A program made the position numbers and the translations under genes. This document shows, piece after piece, positions 1 through 10,886 of a stretch of DNA of 64,000 nucleotides; positions within the stretch are counted from its first letter, which is position 1, and every line of letters starts with the position of its first letter. The notes beneath the pieces were generated by a model. The model was not told where the DNA came from and searched no databases. It was given only the letters and a program-made list of their open reading frames with translations. Where the stretch lies: NCBI GenBank assembly GCA_964019165.1, contig OZ025270.1, forward strand, positions 8,646,186 through 8,710,185. Direction: 5' to 3'. This stretch comes from Mastigias papua. Taxonomy: Eukaryota > Cnidaria > Scyphozoa > Rhizostomeae > Mastigiidae.

Positions 1-150
1 GACGTTCGCACGGCAAATTGGTTTTTCATCATATAAAATGGAGCTGGGGTGAACCCGGGTTTCCATCAAACCTGGGCTCAACCCAAGTTCACTTTACACG
101 ATACTTAGAATTCAACCTGGGTTGAAAAATTGTCGTGTAAAGTAGGCTTT
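1..150. repeat. Partial foldback repeat at window edge
   Basis: An 11-base arm ACTTTACACGA near 91 is answered by its complement TCGTGTAAAGT near 134, with AACCTGGGTT-like inverted words between and before them. This looks like the end of a foldback or MITE-type element that begins left of the window. The family is not identified. Confidence 0.35.
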
Positions 151-2129
151 ATCCTCCCTACCCCATTGACATTATAACGTTTTGGAAAATCTCGAGGACC
201 TTATGTCAGAAATGGTGTACCACCCCCCCCCCCCCATTCCCTACTTTAAATCTGTTCCGTTTGCAAACACTGACACAGAATCAATATTCTGATAAAATAT
301 TGAAATAATTTTGAATGTCTTTCAATGCTAAACCTGTTAAGGTCCCTCAGCAAATTGTGCTCAACACAAAGAGGTCTTTCCCTCCACTTCCCGTATAGCT
401 TGCTCTCTCTCTCTCTCTTTCTCAAGTAACAGCTGCAGTTGTTCCTTTTACAATTACTTGTCAAGGAATAAAGGAGATCCGATGATTCAATCACTAACCC
501 TACCCGTGTTTATCAGACTTCCCTTACCTGCACGTCATCACTTCGCACAGCCAGGTTTCGATTTCTGCGGCCATGTGTTTCACTTATTTCGCCACTACGT
601 TGGAACGGGATAATCTCATTTTCTTACTTAATCAGTTTTATGGCGAACTGGTATTCAGCTTGATAATTCGATTTAGCTCGTAAAGAACGATTGACTAACA
701 TGTTTTTCTCGAAGAAGAATGATTCATTGATACGTTGCTAAGAAAACACGTATTTTCTTTCAACAGGGACCATTTCACAAGGAACCTACATGTCGATAGC
801 CAAAAAAGGGGTTTATACTACTTACGACAATATCCGTAAGGACTTTTCAATCTTGACTATTTTGATCACTGCCAAAAAACTACGAATTACTAGCGAGGTT
901 CATGAAAATTCTGTGTAATGTTTAAGCAAGTGATTCCTGGAGGTTAAAGTGATTTCGTTCAAATTTGTATTGACCATTACACTGTCTTTACATTGAAGAA
1001 TGTCTTTTGCACTACATGTCCAACTAAACGTACGGAACTATTCAGGAACGTTTAGTGCTACAATAGGTTGAAAGAGATCCAACACTAAGGAACTTTTAAT
1101 AAGCAGTTCTTAAGCCAGGTAACTTACAGAAAACCTGTGTGTTTACGTAGAAGTCTGCTGGCTTTTATGCAATGGCGAAAAATAGTCGGGGATTTACATC
1201 TTTAACGAGGCTTTACGTCCGATACGCACACTACGCCTTTTCCTCGTCGTAATGCCGTGAGTTTTTTTGTTTTCAACATTGAACTACGGACAAATGACAG
1301 AAAAGTGACGTGTTTGTGTTTTCTTGGCGTGAAGGCAACAGTGACTGAATGGATCTCCGGTTTGCGCTTCACACCGACAAGGAATGCTCCTCATGGGGGG
1401 CAATGAATACCTCATTCATTCGGGACTTTATATGTATGGTTGTGTTACTTCTATGCTAAATGATGGATAGGGATCTTGCTCTTGCCCGACTGCAGCGTCT
1501 GGCCTTTTTCGACGAGATCTTGAGTTTGCACGAGCAAAATGTGAGGTGAGCAAGTGTGTATTTGATCTCGAGCGTGTACTTTACGTGTGCACTTGACTTT
1601 CTGGCTTACAAAATAAAGCAAGGTTAGCTATTTTCTGCACGCCTTTTGAGAAGTATGGCTTACTATCGTTGACAGCTGGAAAAATTTTGCTATAGAAACA
1701 AATTAAGTTCTTCGACCACACACTGTCACGCCTTTCAACATCTTGCCACGCCCACTTCTGGGTGCGCAATACCATTTCAGGAAACAATCTAGAGTGCTCG
1801 CTTATCAAACTCTGCAGCCTGGCTCTCATGCGCCCGGATATTCCATTCAACCCCTGCTTTTATTACTACTTTCATGCATATGTACCAACAACTGAACTTA
1901 AACTTTAACAGGCTATCATTTTTCGAATCTGGTCTCATTTTTCACCAGAGAGGTTTTGCTAAGAGGTTGCTACAGTGTTCTTGTCCAAAACACTCGCTTA
2001 CACTACTAAATCTATGATCTATCAATGCGAACCTAAGGCCTAGCTAACTACTGTTCTATTGACACACCCGTGGCCCTACCACATCTGATACTGTCAACAC
2101 TTTGAAAATACACTATGACTAATAAGTCG
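151..2129. other. Gene-free stretch
   Basis: No coding region, RNA gene or recognisable element is supported here. It holds a poly-C run near 222-235 and a short CT-rich tract near 402-420. The longest open frame (about 90 codons, minus strand, 1581-1850) resembles no family I know and has no flanking exon structure. Confidence 0.5.
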
Positions 2130-2460
2130 GCGCTCTTTCAAACCTTTCTCGATGTGTTCATGATTTCAGTATTGAAATTTTCTTACACTTTCTCATCAAG
2201 GATATTTGAGTTTGTATATACCACTGCGGTCTTAGACAGACAGGCACTACATAAACATAACACTGAAATGCATAGATTTTCATAGCAAATCTATACAAAT
2301 TAAGCAGAAGAGATTATGGGCTTGTATGGAAATTGCAATTTCAAGTATGTACCATTTTATCAACTTCCTTTGGTCTTATGAATTAGGTACTGAACTTTCT
2401 CAACTTTTCGAGCAGCCGAGTACTGCTTTCTTAAACACCACTTTCTTCTAAAAATACGTG
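2130..2460 (+). repeat. Family B MITE, copy 1
   Basis: It shares an ordered set of words with copies near 25.8, 35.9, 39.4 and 52 kb: a 'TTTCAGTRYTGAAA'-like start, 'GACAGACAGGCAC', 'ACATAAACATAACACTGA', 'ATCTATACAAATTAAGC' and a right end resembling TTTCTT(A)TAAAAA-CGTG. CGTG is followed by TA at 2461-2462, the dinucleotide expected at the border. The left end is eroded. No coding capacity. Confidence 0.65.
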
Positions 2461-3124
2461 TATTTAATTAAGTATAGAAAGAGCTTTAAAGATACTTTCG
2501 ATGCTACAAAAATGCAGGATCTTTACATTGTACTTTTCGATTTTGTGGCATACCTTCTTAGAAATTGGTTTCCTAATGAAAGTTCATTAAGTCAAAATTA
2601 TTAAAATCTGTGTGCACCAATGCTTCAAAAAGTTATCACAGACTTGGTAGATACTGCCTACACTTACCAGTTATCTGTGGAATCGATTGATAACTTACCA
2701 GCAATAGAGACTTTTGCAAAGAGAGAAATGAGGCAAAGTAGAACCAAGTGATATTGAAATCTCATTCTTCGGCCAAGTCCGCTAGTCCCGCAGGCAGATT
2801 GCTTGAACTAATGTATAGAACAGTGTTTTCTACTTTGTATTGCTTATCAGCAGGACATCACATAGAACAAAGGGGTCAAACAGTTTATGGTGAGAAGGAT
2901 TATAAACGATATTTGCCCGTCAGTTGGCTTCGGTTAACATCGCGGTTCGAAGATTCAACGACGCGGGTCGGCGATCCGGGCAGCGACGCGGTTGGAAGAT
3001 TTTAGTACCAATGAACTGAATCCTCTCTCAATAGCAGGCCCAATGTACATTGCAGTGGAGCTGTCATGGTTCCTCCTATCCAAACTGGCGAAAGAGAGGG
3101 GCAGTACGAGCAACTGACTTGCTT
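2461..3124. other. Gene-free stretch
   Basis: No gene is supported. A locally GC-rich patch near 2930-3000 contains repeated GCGACGCGG-like words, and the rest is AT-rich. Open frames of about 70-85 codons on both strands overlap one another and look like chance. Confidence 0.45.
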
Positions 3125-3129
3125 GAAAG

Positions 3130-3195
3130 CGTTCCCGATAGCTTAGTGGTAGAGCACTGAACAAACAATGTGGACGGTTGCGAGTTTGAGCCCTT
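3130..3195 (+). repeat. Possible tRNA-derived SINE head
   Basis: TAGCTTAGTGGTAGAGC (about 3138-3154) fits the pol III A box of a tRNA gene. GGTTGCGAGTTTGAGCCC about 20 bases later is a degenerate B box. The 5' CCCGA has no clean acceptor-stem partner, so I read this as the tRNA-like head of a SINE rather than a working tRNA. The extent of the body downstream is not clear. Confidence 0.4.
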
Positions 3196-3904
3196 CGGTT
3201 CAGTTAGTTCCCCGCACTCGCAAATTGTACTAAGCTGTACGTAGAAAAATCGTATCTATCGAACATTGACCTCCAATGGACACACGTGCTATGAAGCAAA
3301 ATGCATCATTCGTGGAAAGGGACTTCAGGCGTTTCCAAGGACGCCTACGCTGGGGGGCAGGGGGCAGCTGCCACTCCTGTCCTTTCCAAGGACTTAATTA
3401 TTTTACTGCAAAAGTGTTTATAATGTGCCCTCAATAGGAACCTTGCCCCCCTGCCCTCGGTGCAGGCAGGCATGCATGGGCGTTTCTGACATATTTGGTT
3501 TGTTCCTGCTTTGGCTCCTGAGCTCTTCCTCGTCGTCTTTCCCAGAGCGCAAAGGATATTCAAAATAAAGCCGGTATTCCGTTTTCAACATCTCCTCATT
3601 CAAGCTTGAAAGTAGGACAGATTAGTTGATACTTGACTGCTATGTCGTATACTTCACCTGTAACAGGGGTGTAAGTTCATAGCAGCCAATGGAGCGGCAA
3701 ACCCCCCCCCCCTTGACTTACAAGGCTGTTGAAATGTATTTTCAACTCCCACTGTTTCAAAATATGGTAACCTAGACTGGTATGAAACTTTTGAAATTTC
3801 TATTAAGCGTATCATTTGATTTGGGATACACACTCTTTTTATAAGAATATAATTCATAGGAATATATCAGAGCCCATATAGCAGTGTCAGTTATGAGTGT
3901 CAGT
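3196..3904. other. Gene-free stretch with G/C runs
   Basis: It contains TGGGGGGCAGGGGGCAGCTGCC near 3350 and an opposing CCCCCCTGCCCTCGG near 3447, then a poly-C run near 3703-3711. G- and C-rich facing ends are common in hAT-type MITEs, but I could not fix borders or a target duplication. No coding region is supported. Confidence 0.4.
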
Positions 3905-4035
3905 TAAACATTTTTTACAATAAGAATATAGTCTATACGAGTATTAATGCTCAAAATTACTAAAGTTTAAGAATGATTGAATATTCCTAGGCTCAAAAAT
4001 CAAACACCGTTATGACTATTAAGGCTCAGCGAAAA
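3905..4035 (-). repeat. Family D short repeat, copy 1
   Basis: Read on the minus strand it begins TTTTTCGCTGAGCCTTA, carries ATTCTTAAACTTTAGTAATTTTGAGCATTAAT, and ends with TATAGACTATATTCTTATTG. The same order occurs at 41,945-42,080 and, more diverged, at 18,160-18,390. Length is about 130 bp. Non-coding; part of the TATAAGAA-ended clan. Confidence 0.6.
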
Positions 4036-4097
4036 ATTATGCCCATTCTCAGGGACGCCGGAGCATAGTTTTGAGTGGGGCATGGGCTTGGGAACAA

Positions 4098-4550
4098 CAC
4101 GCTTTTTTATAAGGAACCTAGCTAGAGGCCTAGTTCTAAAAGTTCCTTATTTTTGGACCTCTTTTTATCAAATTCTAGTACTAAAAGTTCCTTAACAGTT
4201 CCTTAATTTTCACTGCACATAGAGTGCCACAAAATGGCACAGACATTAGAAAAGCATTGAAATTCTGAATTTTACCTTTAATTATGGCTAGAACTCAACC
4301 TCAAAATCACAACTGCGACAGGAAATAAGTTTTATATATGCAAAAGCATAATTTCAATCAAGAAGTATCATGTCTATTCCATTTATATCACCCAATGTAA
4401 TGTAATCTTCTCTTGCATCTGAGTACAGCACTCGGAATTTGAAAATGAAAAGTTCCTTAGGGATTTTTCCTTTAGTAGTATAAGTTCTTTAAATATTTCG
4501 GCCTTCTACATGTAGGTTCCTTATAAGTGGTTCCTTATAAAAAAAGCGTG
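4098..4550 (+). repeat. Family A MITE, copy 1 (full length)
   Basis: The left end CACGCTTTTTTATAAGGAACC is answered by the right end GGTTCCTTATAAAAAAAGCGTG, a near-perfect inverted repeat. AAGTTCCTTA words recur inside both halves. TA follows the right end (4551-4552); the left border reads AA, so one side has probably mutated. Length 453 bp, non-coding. Related copies: 8.2, 16.1, 26.8 and 38.3 kb. Confidence 0.75.
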
Positions 4551-4552
4551 TA

Positions 4553-5207
4553 GTTGCAAGTCCGTGTGGGAGTTATGCAACAATGGCGACAAGCGGGAGA
4601 AAGAAGGGGGTCAGGGGCGAAGTGCCTGAAAAAATGGAAAGATACATCCTGTCTAGGTAGAAAACAGCAGATGAAATCATTTAAATGTCTGTGAGACAAC
4701 CTAATAGACTTCTTAGCTACTCTATAACGATTCTGAATCGAATGATATTTTCATACAGTTCTTACTGATTGAAGCTTAGGTGCCACTCGATCAATTCTCA
4801 TATATAAAATTGTTGCACGATCAGGTAGAATGATAGAGACATAAGTTTTCAGAGCAGTGAGATCATGTTAAGGTAGTCTAGTGGCGAAAAAGAAGATGTT
4901 GGGGAAAATTGTCTAGAAAACTTTATTTCTTTATTTGCATCCTGAATCAGTTAAACCAGTCTAAAGAGCAGAGATTCCTCGATATGTCTTCTGTTTACCA
5001 GTACTAAAGGTATTTGTGTAGGGTTAGGTTTGTTTCAGTTGCTTGAAACGACAAATTCTGACACAAAAATGTGACATTTTCTCTTTGTTTCCCCTCTCAT
5101 CCCGGCCAAAGTTAACGTAGGCCTATGGTATCCTTCGAAACCTCGTTTCTTTGTCTCTCTTACTGTTTTGTCGCTTCACCTCTATCTTTATCCCTGCAAA
5201 CTGCAGC
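4553..5207. other. Gene-free stretch
   Basis: No coding region or identifiable repeat is seen between the family A and family G elements. Confidence 0.45.
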
Positions 5208-5209
5208 TA

Positions 5210-5539
5210 CACCTTTTTTTATAAGAAAAAAGTTTATAAGAAAATGAGGCTCAAATGGCCAAAATCTTACGAAAATCCTAAGAAAATCACAAGGCTCAAG
5301 TCCAAGAAAATGCTAGGAAAATCATCTACTTTACATGCCAGAAATTGATATTGGCTCTTTTTGCAAACTCTCGTACAAAGATCGAGACTTATGGTGGCCC
5401 AACAAATACAGAGTAGCCTGTTTCAGCCAGTTTATTCCTGCAAAAGTTAGGAAAATCTTAAGAAAATCTCAGCCTCAAATTGGTGAAAAGTTAAGAAAAG
5501 TGAGCCTCGGGAAAAGTGTTTTTCGTATAAAAAGAGGTG
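5210..5539 (+). repeat. Family G MITE with TA target duplication
   Basis: The left end CACCTTTTTTTATAAGAAAA matches the complement of the right end (CACCTCTTTTTATACGAAAA when inverted). TA lies at both borders (5208-5209 and 5540-5541). Inside, AAGAAAAT and GGCTCAA/GCCTC words recur. Length 330 bp. Open frames across it are by-products of the A-rich strand. Confidence 0.65.
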
Positions 5540-5752
5540 TATGCATTTTTGATTAATAAGAAAACAGACGATATAGATGACCTCGTTGTGAGAATACGAT
5601 TTTGATTGGTCTATTCAAAACGTCCTCCTTTTTGATTGGCTAGTGAAAATGACAATCAGCATAAAACTTTCCAACCATCGTGAAGAATAGTCTGTTGTGA
5701 TTTCAGGAATACGTTTGCAGTTGCTCTATTTTTAATTCATTAGCTCTTTGAT

Positions 5753-6187
5753 ATGGGAAAAGTGAAGTTCAGAACACGCAATCCATATATTGGTCATCGA
5801 AGAAACCCAAAGCGAAGGACTAAGTTAAAGCTTGGAATAGAGAAACTTGCAAGCCAGGACCAAGATGGCAAGCCTCCTGCTGAAGCAACCTTGGAGTCAG
5901 CAAGTGCCCGAAAATGTAGTTTGCTTGGTGTAAATCCAAACCTTAATAATACGATTGAAAAATCTGAAGATAGTGACTGCTTTATCATTGCTCACAAGTC
6001 ATCGCTTAGCAAGTTTTTCAACTGCCTATCTTGTCCTGAGTGCTTTCAGAAGACAATTCATTTCGACTTAGAGACTAGCAAGTTTTCTGGCTCTACTGCC
6101 TATGGTATTTTGCGATGTGAGGATTGCAGTAAGGTTATCCATGAAGGATTTTTATCAAACCGCCTTGGCGGTGAACACGACTCTTGA
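5753..6187 (+). pseudogene. Kolobok/Mutator-like transposase, N-terminal remnant
   Basis: A 144-codon open frame starting at ATG 5753 encodes a very basic N-terminus (repeated R/K in the first 30 residues). It then has a zinc-binding pattern with CPEC and, about 27 residues on, CEDC. This resembles the start of the transposase at 11,174-13,066, which has a basic head and then CKVC with later cysteines. The frame stops where a LINE 3' end begins (about 6190), and a transposase C-terminus resumes after it (from about 6690). I infer one old copy broken by the LINE. The N-terminal match is weaker than the C-terminal one. Confidence 0.45.
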
Positions 6188-6189
6188 AA

Positions 6190-6620
6190 TCCTTTCGAGG
6201 TAAATATTCTCGTGACATTGGCATTCAGAGGAGTAGGTTGTATATATTCTGCAATGAACAATGCTATCAATTTTGTCATGGACATTGCTCACTGGAAATC
6301 AAGAATATTGCTCCTGATCCCCTGAGGCATGTTCGACTCAATCACGCCCTTTCCAAGGCGGTCCAAGTCATACTATCTAATCCACGAACTCTTTTCCACA
6401 GATCTTCTTTCATTCCAAGAACCTGTCAACTTTGGAACACCTTACCTTCCACTTCCTTTCGTGAATCCTACAACTTATCTTGCTTCAAGTCTAACATCAA
6501 CAAACTGGATCTCATCTCCCTACCTAATTAACTTTCCTTTCTCTTTCTTCCTTTGTCAGGGTTTTGTTATAGGCTCTATTGGCTTTTCCCCGAGATTACT
6601 TACTAAAAAACAAAAAAAAT
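6190..6620 (+). mobile_element. LINE 3'-end fragment (reverse-transcriptase C-terminus)
   Basis: The frame over 6184-6531 ends in a pattern typical of the tail of many LINE ORF2 proteins: FIPRTCQLWNTLPSTSF, then FKSNINKL. It is followed by a short 3' UTR and an A-rich tail (6606-6622, AAAAAACAAAAAAAATAAA). No catalytic motif is left, so this is a 5'-truncated dead insertion. It appears to have landed inside the decayed transposase gene. Confidence 0.65.
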
Positions 6621-6689
6621 AAAGGAGTGGTGTGGGAAAATGAATTTTCCTCATTTCTTGAATGAAAAGTCATACAGACAAAGTCGTAA

Positions 6690-7110
6690 TAAAATCAGAG
6701 ATGCCAGCAAGGAGTACCAATGTACCTATCTTTGAACAGCTTTCTGATGAGAACTTATGAAAAAGATTTGTTAGAGGAAAAACCCAAAATCCAAATGAGT
6801 CATTTTATGGACTCGTATGGGTGTTTTGCCCAAAACTATCTTCAATGGGAGAAAAACTATAGAGACAGCAGTGAAAGTTGTAACCTGCCAATTTTGAATT
6901 TCATTTAAGGAGGTTCTATGCAGCATATTGAGCATCAAACCTATGTTTAGCATGCTAAAGTCAGCATATGAAAAGGATTTGGCAAGAATAAAACTTGTCT
7001 GAAAAGCAAAAATTTATGTAGCAAAGAGGAGAAGGAAGCTGTTAGAATACAAGGAAATGAACCCGGACAAGTCAAAAAGCACACAGGTGTTGCATATGCA
7101 GTAGGGAACT
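6690..7110 (+). pseudogene. Kolobok/Mutator-like transposase, C-terminal remnant
   Basis: After a frame change near 6755 the translation reads FEQLSDENL..KRFVRGKTQNPNESFYGLVWVFCPKLSS. This parallels residues 506-536 of the intact transposase at 11,174-13,066 (LVRCLDGYTQNSVESFNSVLWNICPK), including the glutamate before SF. A basic tail follows (YEKDLARIKLV, AKRRRKLLEYKEMNP). Several stops and shifts interrupt it. It is the downstream half of the copy that starts at 5753. Confidence 0.6.
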
Positions 7111-8177
7111 TTTAATCCAGCCTTGAACTCAACTGGATTTCACTGAGCCACTTGTTATTGTCTAAAGACTCAATTTTAACAGCAATAAAGTTATATTTTG
7201 GAAGATTCATTCAAGCAGATTTCAATCATATTAAACAACTTGGAAAAATATCTTTGCAGTTGTAACCATAACAATTATAATAAGGTGAAGTCTGGTTCTA
7301 TGATTTAATTTTTTAAGATTGAATTTCTCAAAACACAATTTTCCAACTGTTTGCACAATTTAGTAACTGCCTCATTCAGTATTATTGTAAGTAATATCTC
7401 CTTTCTATACATCACTCTTCTCCTTATTCTATGGAGAGTGCAATAATCTGCTCCATTTTTTGTTGTTCTTTGCCATAACTGAAATAGATTTGCTAGAAAA
7501 GATAAAGCAGAGTGCACATTTCTCCTTTTAGTGATAAGCCTGTAAAATATTTAAAAGCAGATAAATTATGGAGATTTCAATGAGATTAGTACATACCTCA
7601 TGCCATTAGCATCCTATGGAGCTATATTAGCAAAGATTTGATGCAACAATAAGCAGATGAGGCATGCACTGTAATCATTATTGTTTCCACATTACCATGG
7701 AAACTAAAGACCACATCCAAATTTGGATCTCATAGCTAGGCTCAGCACATAAGAATCATCTATTATGATGGTTTTCCTATGCATCAGTTGTAAAATATAG
7801 AATATTGTCCATTTCACTACTAGATTACCTTAAGTGTTAGGTGACCCAGCACACACACCCTAATTTTACATGTCTATGAGACTTTTGGACAAGTCTGTAG
7901 CTGCAAGTTTTCAAAAAAACGTAGGATATTTACCTCCAATATGCCCAATTGACTCTGCTACTGTTAATTTTTAAGGTGAGTGAACTTTAACATGGAAAAA
8001 GGAAATCTACTTTCTATTTGGATCGAATGCCTCAATCTTGACATCATACATTAGCAGAAAAGTGGGGTGCTGCAGCCCCCTAGCCCCCAGCTATGGTACG
8101 CCTGATTCTTATGGAAAAGTATATAGTTTAAAGGCTAAGTGGAGTTTCTCACAAATATATGTCAATGATTTCATCTA
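7111..8177. other. Gene-free stretch
   Basis: No gene or defined element is supported. The sequence is AT-rich with scattered short open frames on both strands. Confidence 0.45.
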
Positions 8178-8642
8178 CATGCTTTTTATTTTATAAGGAT
8201 CTTAGCTCAAGGTCTATTTCCAAAAGTTCCTTATTTTTGAACCTCCAATGATCACAATGTATTACTAAAAGTTCCTTAATAGTTCTTTTGTTTTCACTGC
8301 ACATTTAGTGCAATCAAAATGATACAGACACAAGTAAAACAGTGAAATTCTGAATTCTGCTTTGTATTTTGGCTGTAACAAACCCAACTCACAAAGAAGG
8401 TAGGAAAGGAGTTTTTTAGCTGGTAAAGCACAATTTAAAACTGCAAAACCATGAAGCTTACTAAATGAAACACTTTCACACAAGCATAGCAAACAATCTA
8501 TATGGATTTTGGATGAATGAAACTGACTTCCTAATTCTTAATTATTTGTTGTTGTAAAAATTTTCAAATTGAAAGTTCCTTAGGGAATTTTCCTGTAGTA
8601 GTATATGTTCTGTAAATATTTCTCCAGACTCCTGAGGTTTCC
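8178..8642 (+). repeat. Family A MITE, copy 2
   Basis: The left end is CATGCTTTTTATTTTATAAGG, preceded by TA (8176-8177). TTAGCTCAAGGTCTA, AAAGTTCCTTAATAGTTC, GCACATTTAGTGC and TTCCTTAGGGAATTTTCC follow in the same order as copy 1. The right terminus is worn (CCTGAGGTTTCC) and no clean CGTG end remains. Confidence 0.6.
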
Positions 8643-8689
8643 TACCCCCATTTCCCCTCCTCTGCAAAATTACAAAATTTTTCGTTCAG

Positions 8690-8890
8690 TGAAAGTAGTA
8701 ACGAAACCAGCTGATCGCCATGTCCCGTACATCATGCTTTTAAAGGTTTTCAAGTAGTATTTTGTGATTCGCTGTATCAAAGACTTTTTTAGATCTAGAA
8801 ACATGGGGACATTGATTTTTTGAGAATCAATGTTTTAAGCTATTCATTAGTACTTTTAACTAAAGATGTGATAGTTGAATGAAGCTTTTT
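8690..8890 (-). mobile_element. LINE reverse-transcriptase fragment, motif A region
   Basis: On the minus strand one frame reads HSTITSLVKSTNE. After a shift it reads FLDLKKVFDTANHKILLENL, then KHDVRDMAISWFRYY. This is the F-x-D-L-x-K-A-F-D-T-V-x-H block of LINE reverse transcriptase, holding the first catalytic aspartate. Stops and frameshifts show it is dead. It is a separate insertion from the fragment at 9309-9917, because their order is reversed relative to an intact gene. Confidence 0.65.
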
Positions 8891-9308
8891 TTTTATAAAT
8901 GCAGTTAAAACTCTACAAAGCCCTACGAACACTTAAACTGTGCAAGACGTTAATGCAGGGAGCATCGAAATGCATTGCAACCCTGCAATTATTACATTAA
9001 AATACTACTAACATATACAAATACAAGAAAAAAAACGCTACAAACAAAAGAAATGATAACAAATACAATTACTAACAGAAAAGTTATCACAGTGACCACT
9101 CCACAAAGTGAACCCCGAGGTGTACCTTGTCAAAAAAAACACTCGTCAAATGCAATCAATTTTGTTAAAACAGTGAATAGGTAGACAATGGATTTCGGTT
9201 TCCTATAGGACAGATGGGTATAGGCCTATAGGAGAGATGGACCTTCAAAGGCTTCAATTCTTGGAGAAATCACTGTACCTATTAATTAAATTTACGAATA
9301 GTATGGGT
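8891..9308. other. Gene-free stretch
   Basis: Nothing is identifiable. It lies between two LINE fragments and is probably old repeat sequence. Confidence 0.4.
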
Positions 9309-9917
9309 TCATTTGACACGTTCAGTAGCATATATATAACTTAGTGTAGCCTCAAGGATCCTAGTACTCGATATCAGTGGCAACCTGTCATCACCATAAA
9401 GAAGAATTTTAAGTAGAGGTTGACAGGGAAGGTTTGGAAAGCCTAGAGGTTGTAATAGAATGCTAACAGTATAGAGAAGACCCTTTCTTTGTTCATCGTA
9501 CCTACGGCAGAGCAACTAATAGTGCTCCGCATCCTCGATACCATCGTTGATCGGACACATTGGATTTACTGTGTCTTTAAAATTATGCTTAAATTTATGA
9601 AGATTTAGTTTACTCAGACCTACACGAAGTTGTGTCAGAACTGCTAAGCCTTTTGGGTCGTGAATGCTGAAAACTGGCTGATGTGGAGGGCGGATGAGTG
9701 ATAGAATTTTCTTTTTGAAGCAGCCTAGAGTGGGGGACTGCCTTACCCCCGAATCAAGTTCATTCCATTCTGACAGATAGTTTGGATAAAAACTTGTACT
9801 AAAACTCGTTGTTCTTGCTCGTATTTGCCCAATTATATTTGGCCTACGAAGGCGATATTTCGATTGTGTAAGAGGTGGAATAGGTTCCCTTGTATTTTGA
9901 GGTGTTAAGCTGTTCAC
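9309..9917 (-). mobile_element. LINE ORF2 C-terminus, frameshifted
   Basis: The 133-codon minus-strand frame (9516-9917) carries SFYPNYLSEWNELDSGVRQSP, RPPHQPVFSIHDPKGL, LTQLRVGLSKLNLHKFKHNF and a final CPINDGIEDAEHY. The next frame (9309-9515) continues with CRRYDEQRKGLL, LLYGD and ILEATLSYIYATER. Together they match the C-terminal region, with its zinc-knuckle-like CxC...H pattern, of a widespread marine-invertebrate LINE group. The break near 9516 makes it a pseudogene. Confidence 0.7.
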
Positions 9918-10036
9918 AATGTTACTGAGGTGTTAAGTTGTTGAATGAAGCTTACTAAACGCATACTGATTCTTTGCCAGTAGCTGATTCTCACTGGAAT
10001 AATGGCAATTAGCACCCCCCCCTTCAAGAACAATTG

Positions 10037-10825
10037 CAGGCCCGTCGGAATCGGGGGGGCTGGGGGGGCTTCAGCCCCCCCAATATTTTGCAACTATTTG
10101 AGTTGCTCTTTAAATTTTCGAGAAAACATTGCAAGGCCATACTATAAATTCGCAAAAATATTAACCAGTTCAGTTACCAGTTATCCCTTTCAATCATTTA
10201 TTGCGTGTTCAAAGAACAGCATGAGCGAAGAAAGTGAAGTCTTGAAAACTGAATATGTTATGCGAAGATGCTGGGAGGGCGTCAGGGTCTGACTTTTATG
10301 TTCCATCAACCATAAAACACTTCATTGTTGATAGTATTGTTTGGTAATTTGACTATTTGGTAAGCAGGTTTTTGGACAATTTTTGAACAGAGATTTGTGT
10401 ATTAAAGTTAATGTAGCACACAAAAGCACACAAGCATATGTGATTGAAAAAGAGTGTTAAGAGAATCGTTAAATTTTGTTTTAGCAGTGTTTATGATTTC
10501 TTAAGTTGATTGTTGGTGTGCATTGCACGGAGACAGCAGGAAAGTTTTGCTGTCAATGACTGCAAAGTATTCCGTTAGCTTTTTCAGCCACAGGTAATGT
10601 TAGTAGATGACTGCAAATACATAGATTCCAGCCAATTTACAACTTCCATTTCAAAAATTGTCTTAATTCTGTAAATAGTAATTCATCCATTAAAAATGGC
10701 AATTTGTATAGCCAGGTTGCTTCCAGCAATCTAAAGGGCGTGTTCGAACAAAAATTCTCCCGGAGCCCAGTGCAGTTTGCTTTATTCACAGCCCCCCCAA
10801 TATCAATTTCGTTCCGACGGGCCTG
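10037..10825. mobile_element. Non-autonomous hAT-like element, 5-bp target duplication
   Basis: The left end CAGGCCCGTCGGAATCG is answered by CGTTCCGACGGGCCTG at the right. AATTG lies directly outside both ends (10,032-10,036 and 10,826-10,830). G/C tracts follow both termini (GGGGGGGCTGGGGGGGC on the left, GCCCCCCC on the right). Length 789 bp with no transposase motif; a 96-codon open frame across the left end is not credible as a gene. CAG-initial ends suggest hAT; the usual hAT duplication is 8 bp, so the 5-bp one is noteworthy. Confidence 0.7.
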
Positions 10826-10865
10826 AATTGCAATTATTGCCTTGAAAATTTCACCTCGGTTTGCT

Positions 10866-10886
10866 TTAAGGGGAGATATCCCCTAA
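10866..10886 (+). repeat. Left TTAA and terminal inverted repeat of Kolobok-like element
   Basis: TTAA at 10,866-10,869 is followed by GGGGAGATATCCCCTAA (10,870-10,886). The complement of the right end is identical over these 17 bases. The repeat is itself almost palindromic. Confidence 0.8.

Noticed and set aside
1581..1850. 89-codon minus-strand open frame
   Set aside because: No recognisable motif, no splice context and no codon pattern that sets it apart from its surroundings.
3130..3195. Functional tRNA gene
   Set aside because: The acceptor and anticodon stems do not pair and the B box is degenerate.
10002..10292. 96-codon open frame over the left end of the hAT-like element
   Set aside because: It runs through the inverted repeat and G/C tract and has no family resemblance.
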